Assembly (NCBI RefSeq): GCF_019175365.1
Contig: NZ_CP059572.1
Span: forward strand, 1,922,001-1,986,000
Direction: 5' to 3'
From: Actinomadura graeca
Lineage (GTDB): Bacteria > Actinomycetota > Actinomycetes > Streptosporangiales > Streptosporangiaceae
Length of the DNA stretch: 64,000 bases
The translations under genes were made by a program, and so were the position numbers. The notes below the pieces were generated by a model. That model was not told where the DNA came from. It ran no database searches and saw only the letters and a program-made list of their open reading frames with translations. Below, piece after piece: positions 9,127 through 16,656 of this stretch. Positions within the stretch are counted from its first letter, which is position 1. Every line of letters starts with the position of its first letter.

Positions 9127-10107
9127 ATGTCACTCGACCCCGCCGTCGCCGGGTTCCTGTCCGCGCTCCGGTCCGCCGGCGTCCCGCCCGGCTTCGCCGG
9201 AACCCCCGCCGAGATGCGCGAGCGCATGCGCGGCGCGATCGAGGGGAACTGGGACCCCGCGTCGTTCGCCCCCGTCAAGAGCGTCGACGACGTCGTCGTC
9301 GGCGGGCTGCGGCTCAAGGTCGTCCAGCCGCACGTCGCCGGGACGGGACCGGGACCCGTCCCCACCGTGCTGTACTTCCATCCCGGCGGCTTCGTCATGG
9401 GCAGCGCCCACCTCATGCAGGACGTCGCCCGCAGGCTCGCGCACGACCTCGGCGCCTGGGTGGTCTCCGTCGACTACCGGCTCGCGCCCGAGAACCCGTT
9501 CCCGGCCGCGGTCGAGGACGCGATGAACGCGCTGTGCTGGGTCCACGACGCCATCGGCGACCTCGGCGGCGACCTCACGCGCATCGGCCTCGCCGGGGAG
9601 AGCTCCGGCGCCAACCTCGCGACGGTGACGGCGCTGCGGGCCCGCGACGCGGGCATCCCCGTGGCGGGCCAGCTGCTGGCCTCCCCGGTGACGAACTTCG
9701 CGCGCCAGTACCCGTCCGTCGCCGAGAACGCCGACGGCTACTTCCTCACCCGCGACGACCTCGCCGTCATCCGGATGCTCTACCTCGGCGACGACGACAC
9801 CCTGGCGGAGGACCCGCTCGTGTCGCCGGCGCTGGCGTCCGTCCTGTCCGGGGTCGCCCCGGCGGTCGTCGGCGTGGCCGGCTTCGACCCGCTGCGCGAC
9901 GACGGGACCGTCTACGCCGCGCGGCTCCTGGAGGCGGGCGTGCCCACCGACCTGCGCGTCTACCCGGGCCTCATCCACCCGTTCTTCGGGATGCCCGGCC
10001 TGTCCCCCGCCGCGGACGCCGCCGTGTCCGAGCTGACCGGGCTCCTCGGCGATCTGCTGGACGTGCCCGCGGACGGTGCGCCGTCCGGGACCGGGGAGGA
10101 CGCATGA
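9127..10107 (+). CDS. Alpha/beta hydrolase, hormone-sensitive-lipase family
   Basis: A 326-aa esterase. The oxyanion motif is YFHPGGFVMGS (HPGG in place of the usual HGGG). The nucleophile elbow is GESSGAN (about residues 158-164), with Asp in GFDPLRDDG and His in GLIHPFFGMPG completing the triad. AAAGG lies 6 bases upstream of the ATG, and the stop overlaps the next start (ATGA). Third gene of the operon; it probably cleaves an ester or lactone substituent before or after ring hydroxylation. Substrate unknown. Confidence 0.88.
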   Translation: MSLDPAVAGFLSALRSAGVPPGFAGTPAEMRERMRGAIEGNWDPASFAPVKSVDDVVVGGLRLKVVQPHVAGTGPGPVPTVLYFHPGGFVMGSAHLMQDVARRLAHDLGAWVVSVDYRLAPENPFPAAVEDAMNALCWVHDAIGDLGGDLTRIGLAGESSGANLATVTALRARDAGIPVAGQLLASPVTNFARQYPSVAENADGYFLTRDDLAVIRMLYLGDDDTLAEDPLVSPALASVLSGVAPAVVGVAGFDPLRDDGTVYAARLLEAGVPTDLRVYPGLIHPFFGMPGLSPAADAAVSELTGLLGDLLDVPADGAPSGTGEDA

Positions 10108-11615
10108 GCGCCCCGTCCGGCGACGTCCGCGAGATCCGGCACTGGGTCGACGGCAAGGAGTTCGCCGGTTCCAGCGGGAACACCGCGGCCGTGACCGACC
10201 CGGCGACGGGCGAGGTCACCGGCCGCGTCTCGCTGGCGGACACCGCCGACGCCCGCGTCGCGATCACCTCGGCGAAGGCCGCCTTCCCCGCCTGGCGGGA
10301 CCTGTCCCTCACCCGGCGCACCCGGATCGTCTTCCGCTTCCGGGAGCTGCTGGAGCGGCGCAAGCCGGAGCTGGCGCGGCTGATCACCGCCGAGCACGGC
10401 AAGGTGCTCGACGACGCGCTCGGCGAGATCAGCCGCGGCCAGGAGGTCGTCGAGTTCGCGTGCGGGATGCCGCACCTGCTCAAGGGCGCGATGACGGAGA
10501 ACGCCTCGACGAACGTCGACCTCGCCTCGATCCGGCAGCCGCTCGGGCCGGTGGGGATCATCACGCCGTTCAACTTCCCGGCGATGGTGCCCCTGTGGTT
10601 CTTCCCGATCGCGATCGCCGCGGGCAACACGGTGGTGCTCAAGCCCAGCGAGAAGGACCCGTCGGCATCGCTGTGGATGGCGGAGCTGTGGGCGGAGGCG
10701 GGCCTGCCGCCCGGCGTGTTCACCGTCCTGCAGGGCGGGAAGGCGGCGGTCGACGAACTGCTCACGCACCCGGACGTCAAGGCCGTCTCGTTCGTCGGGT
10801 CCACCCCGATCGCCGAGTACGTGTACTCCACCGCGAGCGCGCACGGCAAGCGCGTGCAGGCGCTCGGCGGCGCGAAGAACCACATGCTCGTCCTGCCCGA
10901 CGCCGACCTCGACGTCACCGCCGACGCGGCCGTCAACGCCGGGTTCGGCTCCGCCGGGGAGCGCTGCATGGCGGTCAGCGTGGTGGTCGCCGTCGGCGAC
11001 GTCGCCGACCGGCTCGTCCCGAGGATCGCCGAGCGGGCCGCCGCCATCAGGACCGGCGACGGCACCCGCTCCTGCGACATGGGCCCGCTGGTGACCGCGC
11101 AGCACCGCGACAAGGTGGCCGGGTATATCGCCTCCGGCGAGAAGGCCGGGGCCACGGTCGTGCTGGACGGCCGCGACGTCGAGCCCGACGGCGCGGCGGG
11201 CGGCTTCTGGCTCGGCCCGACCCTCCTCGACCACGTCACCCCCGGCATGGAGGTCTACACCGACGAGATCTTCGGGCCGGTGCTGTCGGTCGTCCGGGTG
11301 GCCTCCTACGACGAGGCCATGGCGCTCATCAACGCCAATCCCTACGGGAACGGCGCCTGCGTCTTCACCGGCGACGGCGGCGCGGCCCGGCGCTTCCAGA
11401 ACGAGGTCGAGGCCGGCATGGTCGGCGTCAACGTGCCCGTCCCGGTGCCGATGGCCTACTACAGCTTCGGCGGCTGGAAGAAGTCGCTCTTCGGTGACAC
11501 GCACGCCCACGGCACCGAGGGCGTGCACTTCTTCACCCGCGGCAAGGTGGTCACCAGCCGCTGGCCCGAGCCCGCACGCCGGGGGCTCGACCTCGGTTTC
11601 CCTGAGAACAGCTGA
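10104..11615 (+). CDS. mmsA: CoA-acylating methylmalonate-semialdehyde dehydrogenase
   Basis: A 503-aa aldehyde dehydrogenase of the MMSDH subgroup, which oxidises malonate or methylmalonate semialdehyde to acetyl- or propionyl-CoA with NAD+. Seen are ITPFNFPAMVPLWFFPIA, QALGGAKNHMLVLPDADLD and GSAGERCMA with the catalytic Cys; the general-base Glu of ordinary ALDHs is replaced by the LGGAKNH segment, as usual in MMSDH. The start overlaps the previous stop by ATGA, so it belongs to the monooxygenase operon. A strong hairpin follows. It suggests that a C3-C4 semialdehyde arises from the operon's substrate, possibly from a side chain. Confidence 0.9.
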   Translation: MSAPSGDVREIRHWVDGKEFAGSSGNTAAVTDPATGEVTGRVSLADTADARVAITSAKAAFPAWRDLSLTRRTRIVFRFRELLERRKPELARLITAEHGKVLDDALGEISRGQEVVEFACGMPHLLKGAMTENASTNVDLASIRQPLGPVGIITPFNFPAMVPLWFFPIAIAAGNTVVLKPSEKDPSASLWMAELWAEAGLPPGVFTVLQGGKAAVDELLTHPDVKAVSFVGSTPIAEYVYSTASAHGKRVQALGGAKNHMLVLPDADLDVTADAAVNAGFGSAGERCMAVSVVVAVGDVADRLVPRIAERAAAIRTGDGTRSCDMGPLVTAQHRDKVAGYIASGEKAGATVVLDGRDVEPDGAAGGFWLGPTLLDHVTPGMEVYTDEIFGPVLSVVRVASYDEAMALINANPYGNGACVFTGDGGAARRFQNEVEAGMVGVNVPVPVPMAYYSFGGWKKSLFGDTHAHGTEGVHFFTRGKVVTSRWPEPARRGLDLGFPENS

Positions 11616-11628
11616 CCCACCCCCCACG

Positions 11629-11676
11629 GTCCCGGCCCGGACGGTCCGCAGTGATGTGGACCGTCCGGGCCGGGAC
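11629..11676. terminator. Strong bidirectional terminator
   Basis: A perfect 19-bp inverted repeat (11629-11647 with 11658-11676) around a 10-base loop, in the 80-bp gap between convergent mmsA and the MFS gene. Placement and stem strength fit a bidirectional intrinsic terminator of the U-less GC-rich type common in Actinobacteria. Confidence 0.85.
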
Positions 11677-11695
11677 TTCGTCATGGCGGGGCCGG

Positions 11696-12982
11696 TCAGG
11701 ACAGGGCAGCCTCGCCGCTCGCCTCGTGGGCCGCGGGGGCGGGTGCCTTCTCACCGAGGCGCGGGGCGGTCTCGCGGATCAGCAGGGCCACCACGGCGAG
11801 CAGGACGGGCGCGGCCCCGTACAGCAGCAGCGCGTTGCTCAGGCTGCCGGTCGCGTCGGCGATCGCACCGCCGAGCTGGGGGCCGAGCGCCCCGCCGATG
11901 GTCTCCCCCACGGCGATCTGGAGGGCGAACGCCGTGGCCATCAGCTCACGCGGCACCGACTCGCCGGGGATCACGTAGGTGACGAGGGTGAGCGATCCGC
12001 CCGCCATCAGGCCGACGAGCAGCGACGCGAGGAGGAGGGGCACCGAATGGGCGAACAGGACGAAGAACACCGGCACGAGCCCGCTGCAGACCGCCGCCGC
12101 GAACAGGGCCGGCTTGCGCCCGACGCGGTCCGACACCGCGGGGGTGATGACGCTCCCGAGCGCGATGATGCAGCCGTACACCGTGAGAACGAGCGTCGCG
12201 GTGCCGCGGGAGATCCCCTCCTCGCTGAGGTAGGTGGGCGCGAACGTGCCGAAGCCGATGTTGGCGCCGATGCAGACGGTCGTGCCGACGAGCGCCAGCG
12301 GGACGTTGCGGTTGGCCAGGACGAGGCGGAAGTCGCGGGCCTTGACGCGCGGGGCGTCCGCGCCGGACGAGCCGTCCTCGCGCATGAGGACCGCCACTAG
12401 GACCGCGACGACGATGCCCGGGATCGCGACGAGCGGGAAGGCGAGCCGCCAGCCGAGCGCCGAGGCCAGGCCGATCATGATGCCCGGCGCCAGCGCGCTG
12501 CCGATGAGCAGCGTCCCGGCGATGACGACGCCCATGTTGCGCCCGCGCCGCCCCGGCGAGGACGCCCGGGCGACCGCGCCCTGGATCAGGGGCAGCGCGG
12601 GCCCCTCACAGAAGCCGATGACCGCGCGGAGCAGCAGCATCGTCCCGTAGTTCGGTGCCAGCCCGATCAGGCCGACCGCGCTGGAGAACAGGACCAGGCT
12701 CCCGACGATCATCCACTTCGTCCTGCCGCCGAAGCGGTCCGACAGGACGGAGAAGATCAGGCTGGAGATCGCCCACGCCACGGCGGTGACCGAGACCAGC
12801 GAGCCGAGCTGGCTGTGGTTGAGATGCAGGTCCCCGCCGATCTGCGGGAAGAGGAAGGTGATCCCGAACCGGTCGAGGAACACGATCCCCGCCGCGAAGA
12901 ACATGATCAGGACGAGTGTGTTCTGCCGGTCGGCGCCCGTGTCGCCGAGATCTCGGCCGCGGGACGAACTGGAGACGGACAT
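11696..12982 (-). CDS. MFS transporter (metabolite:H+ symporter type)
   Basis: A 428-aa protein with 12 predicted membrane helices in two six-helix halves. MFS signatures include LSDRFGGRTKW in the loop 2-3 position and VSDRVGRKPALF in the second half. The N-terminal LDRFGITFLFPQIGGDL segment is typical of aromatic-acid and tartrate-type ACS/AAHS porters. The ATG at 12982 has GGGGAG 6 bases upstream. It is the last gene of the SnoaL-like/ACMSD-like operon, separated from it by about 130 bp containing hairpins. It probably imports the carboxylate substrate of the neighbouring enzymes. Confidence 0.88.
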   Translation of the reverse strand: MSVSSSSRGRDLGDTGADRQNTLVLIMFFAAGIVFLDRFGITFLFPQIGGDLHLNHSQLGSLVSVTAVAWAISSLIFSVLSDRFGGRTKWMIVGSLVLFSSAVGLIGLAPNYGTMLLLRAVIGFCEGPALPLIQGAVARASSPGRRGRNMGVVIAGTLLIGSALAPGIMIGLASALGWRLAFPLVAIPGIVVAVLVAVLMREDGSSGADAPRVKARDFRLVLANRNVPLALVGTTVCIGANIGFGTFAPTYLSEEGISRGTATLVLTVYGCIIALGSVITPAVSDRVGRKPALFAAAVCSGLVPVFFVLFAHSVPLLLASLLVGLMAGGSLTLVTYVIPGESVPRELMATAFALQIAVGETIGGALGPQLGGAIADATGSLSNALLLYGAAPVLLAVVALLIRETAPRLGEKAPAPAAHEASGEAALS

Positions 12983-13008
12983 GACGGACTCCCCATGAGG
13001 TGGTTCGA

Positions 13009-13030
13009 CCAGCGGGCCTGCGCCCGCTGG
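13009..13030 (-). terminator. Intercistronic hairpin
   Basis: A perfect 9-bp stem (CCAGCGGGC / GCCCGCTGG) with a 4-base loop, lying between the ACMSD-like gene and the MFS gene. A second 7-bp hairpin sits at 13092-13108, just after the ACMSD-like stop. They may partly terminate or stabilise the transcript, lowering transporter expression relative to the upstream genes. Confidence 0.5.
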
Positions 13031-13116
13031 AATGGGACATCGATGGGCGCGTCGAAGACACGCGGTCACTCGGGTGGGGAGCTTCGATCGCGGCGGCCGC
13101 GGGCCGCCCCGACCCT

Positions 13117-14127
13117 TCAGAGCGTGATCTCTCCGGCCGGTACCGCGGCGTCGGCGATACGCCGCGCCGCACGCGGGAACAGGTCGAGGGCCCGCCCCCG
13201 CACATCGCCCGCCTCGGCGGGGGACAGCGCGCCGCACCGCAGGAGGCTCGCGCGGTTCTCCTCGGCGGTCGCCTCGGTGGTGCAGGGGGCGCCCCAGTCG
13301 CTGCCGTAGACGATGTGCCCGGCCCCGACCGTCGTCTTCGCGGGCAGCAGGGACTGCGTGAAGGCCGTGGCCGCCGTGTCGACGTAGAGCGAGGACGCCT
13401 GGGCGTCGATGTCCTCGGGCGTGATCCCCTGCGGGACCCACGACTCGTTCCCCAGCAGGCGGAGCCGCCCCGTCAGCGCGGGGAAGGCGCCGCCGCAGTG
13501 GGCGACCACGAAGGTGATGTTCGGGTACCGCGCGAACGTCTTCCTGAAGATCATGTCGAACACCGTCCGCGCGGTGTCGAAGGCCACCTCGTACAGCGGG
13601 GCGGGATGGTCGAGGACCGCCGGCCGCCGCGCGTCCGGGTGGACGAACACCACGGCCGCCCAGTCGTCGAGCAGCTCCCACAGCGGCGACAGGGACTCGT
13701 CCCCCAGGTGGACGCCGTTGTAGGCGGTCGTCACCGCGAAGCCGTCGGCGTCGAGGACCTCGCGCGCCCGGCGGGCCTCCTCCACCGCCGCGGACGGATC
13801 GTCCGTGGGCAGCGCGGCCAGGAGCCCGAACCGCGACGGATGATCCGCCACGAGGATCGCGCCATAGTCGTTCGTCGCGCGGAGGGCGGGCAGGCTCGCG
13901 GGGACGTTGCTCAGCATCTGCATGGCGGTGCCGGACGCGTCCATATATGCCAGGGTGCGTTCCAGCGACCATTCGGGCGGTTCGCGGAAGTAAATCCCCT
14001 TACCCAGCATCGCCTGCCAGGAGCGCACCCGCTCTTCCTCGGTGCTCGGCGGTGTGAAATGCGCGTGGATATCGACGTAGGGGCGGGCGGACCCGTTCCC
14101 GCCGCCGTGATCGTCGGTCGTCGTCAT
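13117..14127 (-). CDS. Amidohydrolase-2 family decarboxylase/hydrolase (ACMSD-like)
   Basis: A 336-aa TIM-barrel protein of the aminocarboxymuconate-semialdehyde decarboxylase family. Metal ligands are visible in YVDIHAHFTPP (HxH, residues 18-26), VVFVHPDARR, FVVAHCGGAFP and YGSDWGAPC (Asp). Family members decarboxylate aromatic or muconate acids without redox chemistry. The HxH start separates it from gamma-resorcylate decarboxylases, which have ExH. GGGAAG precedes the ATG by 6 bases. It sits between a SnoaL-like gene and a transporter, downstream of the TTGAATGGAC operator, so an aromatic-acid substrate is likely but unproven. Confidence 0.82.
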   Translation of the reverse strand: MTTTDDHGGGNGSARPYVDIHAHFTPPSTEEERVRSWQAMLGKGIYFREPPEWSLERTLAYMDASGTAMQMLSNVPASLPALRATNDYGAILVADHPSRFGLLAALPTDDPSAAVEEARRAREVLDADGFAVTTAYNGVHLGDESLSPLWELLDDWAAVVFVHPDARRPAVLDHPAPLYEVAFDTARTVFDMIFRKTFARYPNITFVVAHCGGAFPALTGRLRLLGNESWVPQGITPEDIDAQASSLYVDTAATAFTQSLLPAKTTVGAGHIVYGSDWGAPCTTEATAEENRASLLRCGALSPAEAGDVRGRALDLFPRAARRIADAAVPAGEITL

Positions 14128-14166
14128 CTCGACTTCCCTTCCGTGGGTGCCGTGGGGCGCGGGCGA

Positions 14167-14778
14167 CTATTCCTTGAACAGGCGCAGGCCGTCTTCGATC
14201 TCGGAGAGCGGGCTCTGCTCCAGGAAGGGCGCCAGGGCCTCCCGCGCGTCGGCGGGCGACATGAGCGCCGACGGGTCCACCTCGTCGACGCGCCAGCTGC
14301 CGGTGTCGTCGTAGATGAACTCGCCCACCAGCAGGCCGTCGCGGTAGGGCCAGGTCGCGGCGAACCGGTGCGAGACCTGGTAGGTGCCGTCGGGGTCGAC
14401 GTCCTCGCCGGCGAGCGCGGCGTCGGTGCCCCGGACGATCTGGGCGAAGACGGCCTCGATGAAGATGCCGTAGTCGGAGACGGCGACCTTCTCCTCCAGC
14501 GCGCCGAAGACGTTCGACCCGCTCTCGACGATCTCCTTGTAGAAGGCCCTGACCTCCTCCATGCCGTCGCACACCAGCGTCCTGCCGCGCTCGGTGAGCC
14601 GGTAGAGCGGGTGGGCGACGGTCATCGCCGGGACCAGGATGTCCTCCCAGTGGCCGGACACCTCCAGCAGCGCGTGCCTGCGGTAGTTCTTCAGCATGTG
14701 GCGGTGCCGCGGGTCGCCGGCCACCGCGAGCGCCGCGTCGACGCCCTCCGTGATCCCCCGTACATCGAATACCTTCAT
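14167..14778 (-). CDS. SnoaL/NTF2-like protein of unknown role
   Basis: A 203-aa protein with the general pattern of the NTF2-like superfamily: N-terminal helices (RHMLKNYRRHALLEVSGHWED), a pocket region with FYKEIVESGS, and antiparallel strands (VSHRFAATWPYRDGLLVGEFIYDD). I do not recognise a specific function; family members are small isomerases, hydrolases, dehydratases or ligand binders. The ATG at 14778 has AAAGGAG 7 bases upstream. It is first in the operon with the ACMSD-like enzyme (39-bp gap). The upstream region carries two candidate operators. Confidence 0.75.
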   Translation of the reverse strand: MKVFDVRGITEGVDAALAVAGDPRHRHMLKNYRRHALLEVSGHWEDILVPAMTVAHPLYRLTERGRTLVCDGMEEVRAFYKEIVESGSNVFGALEEKVAVSDYGIFIEAVFAQIVRGTDAALAGEDVDPDGTYQVSHRFAATWPYRDGLLVGEFIYDDTGSWRVDEVDPSALMSPADAREALAPFLEQSPLSEIEDGLRLFKE

Positions 14779-14846
14779 ATCCGCACTCCTTTGATATTCG
14801 AGAATTACCGGCGGAAACACTCTCGTCCGGAATGTATTTGCCCGAT

Positions 14847-14875
14847 CCGGGCACGTGATCAATGTCACTGCCCGG
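14847..14875. promoter_or_regulatory. Extended dyad with CRP-like core
   Basis: A 29-bp dyad: outer arms CCGGGCA and TGCCCGG (one base bulged on the left) around GTGA-N6-TCAC. The core matches the CRP/FNR half-site spacing. It lies about 70 bp upstream of the SnoaL-like start. It could be a CRP-family site or a transcript hairpin; this is the only copy noticed in the window. Confidence 0.45.
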
Positions 14876-14922
14876 CCGTTTCGAGCAGCCTAGGAGCCGC
14901 CGCCCCGGTAGCGCGTCAGCAG

Positions 14923-14937
14923 GTCCGTTGAATGGAC
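14923..14937. promoter_or_regulatory. IclR-type operator candidate, copy 1
   Basis: GTCCGTTGAATGGAC, a 15-bp palindrome with one mismatch around a central G. A near-identical copy is at 18009, and both continue with GGCC. It lies 145 bp upstream of the SnoaL-like operon. The only local regulator is the IclR protein at 20970. Confidence 0.6.
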
Positions 14938-15001
14938 GGCCGTGGCGGCTTCGCTGGGAATTCGCCGTTCTCTCGCGCTCTTATCGCGGCCCGAGAGCCC
15001 G

Positions 15002-16654
15002 TCATCCGTAGGCCGGGTCGGCCGCGACCTCGACGTCCAGCAGCAGGGGCGCGTCCCGCCCGGCAAGGCCCGGCACCACCTCGGCCAAAACCCGTTCCAG
15101 CTCCCCGTACGAGGTGATCCGCCGGGCCGGGCAGCCGAGGCCCTCGGCGATCGCGGACACGCGGACCTCCCCGAACGACGGCCACGGCGGCGCGGCGTGA
15201 CCAGCCTGCTCGGCGAGCCGGTCCATGATCGCGTAGCCGCCGTTCGCGAGGACCACGAACAGCACCCCGGCCCCGTAGTGCGCCGCGCTCCACAGCCCCT
15301 GGATCCCGTACAGCGACGAGCCGTCGCCCAGGACCGCGATGACCGGCCGGTGCGGGGCGCCGAGCTTCACGCCGGCGGCGGCCGGAAGCCCGAAGCCCAG
15401 CCCGCCCGCGGCGGCGCTGAGGAAACCCAGCGGCGCCCGGGCGGGCACGCGGCGGTGGAGCTCGGGGCGGCTGGACGGGGTCTCCTCGACCAGGACCGCG
15501 TCGGCGGGGAGGAGCCGTGCGAGGAGGTCGAACACGTGCGCCGGGCGCAGCGGCCCGCCCGGTGCCGGCACCTCCGCGGGCGCCACCGGGGCGCGGCCCG
15601 GCCACGCCGCCTCCCGTGGGGAGATCCGTCCCGCGACCTCGCGGCACACCTCCGCCGGGTCCGCGATGACCGCCAGGTCGGCGACGCTGTTGTGCGCCTC
15701 GTCCGGGTAGGGCGTCACCTGGAGGACCCGCATGCCGTCGGGCACCAGGTCCCCCGGCTCGCGCGGGTACTGGCGGAACACCGGGGCGCCGACGACCAGC
15801 AGGACGTCGTGGGCGGCGAGCGCGGCGCGCAGCGCGGAGCGTCCGGGCGGCAGGTGACCGGCGAACGCCGGGTGGTCCTGCGGGAAGCCCGCACGCGCGC
15901 CGAACGGCTCTTGCCAGACGGGCGCGCCCAGCCGGCCCGCGAGCGCGGCCAGCGCGTCCCACGTGCCGGGGTCGTCCGCGCCCGCACCGGCGACGATCAC
16001 GGGCGCGCGGGACGCGCCGAGCGACTCGGCGATCCGCGCGGCGCCCTCGCCGCCCGGTACCCGCGGCCGGCACACGGCCACCGGGGCGGCGTCGCGGCCG
16101 GGGCCGGCGGGTGCGTCCCAGTCGTCCATGGGGACCGCGACCAGCGCCGGGCCACGGGCGGTGACGGCCTCGTGGTGGGCGCGCGCGAGGGCGCCGGGCA
16201 CGTCCTGCGCCCGCACGGGCTGGTGCGTCCACACGGGGTACTCCCCGGCGAGACCGGCCAGCCTGCCCGCGAGGAACGGATCGTGCGCGAGGTGGCGGCG
16301 GTCCTGCTGGCCCACGAGGACCACCAGCGGCGCCCGGTTGGCGCGGGCGGTGGCCAGCGCCGCCACGGCGTTCCCGAGCCCGGCGGTCGTGTGCAGGTTC
16401 ACCAGGGCCGGACGGTCCCGGGCGAGCGCCCAGCCGGTGGCCAGCCCGACGACCGGGCCCTCGTGCAGCGCCAGCCGGAAGGTCATGTCGCCGGGCAGGC
16501 CGGTCAGGAACGGGATCTCGGTCGATCCGGGATTGCCGAAGACGGTCGTCAGCCCGAGGCGCCGCAGCACCTCGAACGCGGCGTCGCGCACGGTGGGAAC
16601 GGCGGGAACGGTGGGAACGGCGGGCCGCCCCTCCGCTGATCGATCCTGCATCAT
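15002..16654 (-). CDS. mdlC: Thiamine-diphosphate enzyme, benzoylformate decarboxylase-like
   Basis: A 550-aa ThDP-dependent enzyme with Pyr, central and PP domains. Compared with Pseudomonas benzoylformate decarboxylase from memory, Ser (NPGSTEIPFL, S44), Glu (ALHEGPVVG, E65) and His (NLHTTAGLGNA, H88) are kept. The second active-site His (VFRYH) is replaced by Tyr in PVFRQYPREPG (Y296). The ThDP/Mg motif GDGSSLYGIQ...ANGG is present. It starts 2 bases after the transporter stop, with AAGGG 5 bases upstream. Expected reaction: aryl-glyoxylate to aryl-aldehyde plus CO2, feeding the aldehyde dehydrogenase at 18.1 kb. The N-terminus carries a PAVPTV repeat. Other 2-oxoacid decarboxylases or carboligases remain possible. 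Confidence 0.82.
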   Translation of the reverse strand: MMQDRSAEGRPAVPTVPAVPTVRDAAFEVLRRLGLTTVFGNPGSTEIPFLTGLPGDMTFRLALHEGPVVGLATGWALARDRPALVNLHTTAGLGNAVAALATARANRAPLVVLVGQQDRRHLAHDPFLAGRLAGLAGEYPVWTHQPVRAQDVPGALARAHHEAVTARGPALVAVPMDDWDAPAGPGRDAAPVAVCRPRVPGGEGAARIAESLGASRAPVIVAGAGADDPGTWDALAALAGRLGAPVWQEPFGARAGFPQDHPAFAGHLPPGRSALRAALAAHDVLLVVGAPVFRQYPREPGDLVPDGMRVLQVTPYPDEAHNSVADLAVIADPAEVCREVAGRISPREAAWPGRAPVAPAEVPAPGGPLRPAHVFDLLARLLPADAVLVEETPSSRPELHRRVPARAPLGFLSAAAGGLGFGLPAAAGVKLGAPHRPVIAVLGDGSSLYGIQGLWSAAHYGAGVLFVVLANGGYAIMDRLAEQAGHAAPPWPSFGEVRVSAIAEGLGCPARRITSYGELERVLAEVVPGLAGRDAPLLLDVEVAADPAYG

Positions 16655-16656
16655 CG

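Noticed and set aside
7791..10103. A long N-terminal extension of the methylmalonate-semialdehyde dehydrogenase frame
   Set aside because: The in-frame stretch is an Arg/Pro-rich shadow of the amidohydrolase and esterase genes. The real start is the ATG at 10104 overlapping the previous stop.
13117..14127. Gamma-resorcylate decarboxylase
   Set aside because: Those enzymes begin with an ExH metal motif as I recall; this protein has HxH (DIHAHF), as in ACMSD-type enzymes.
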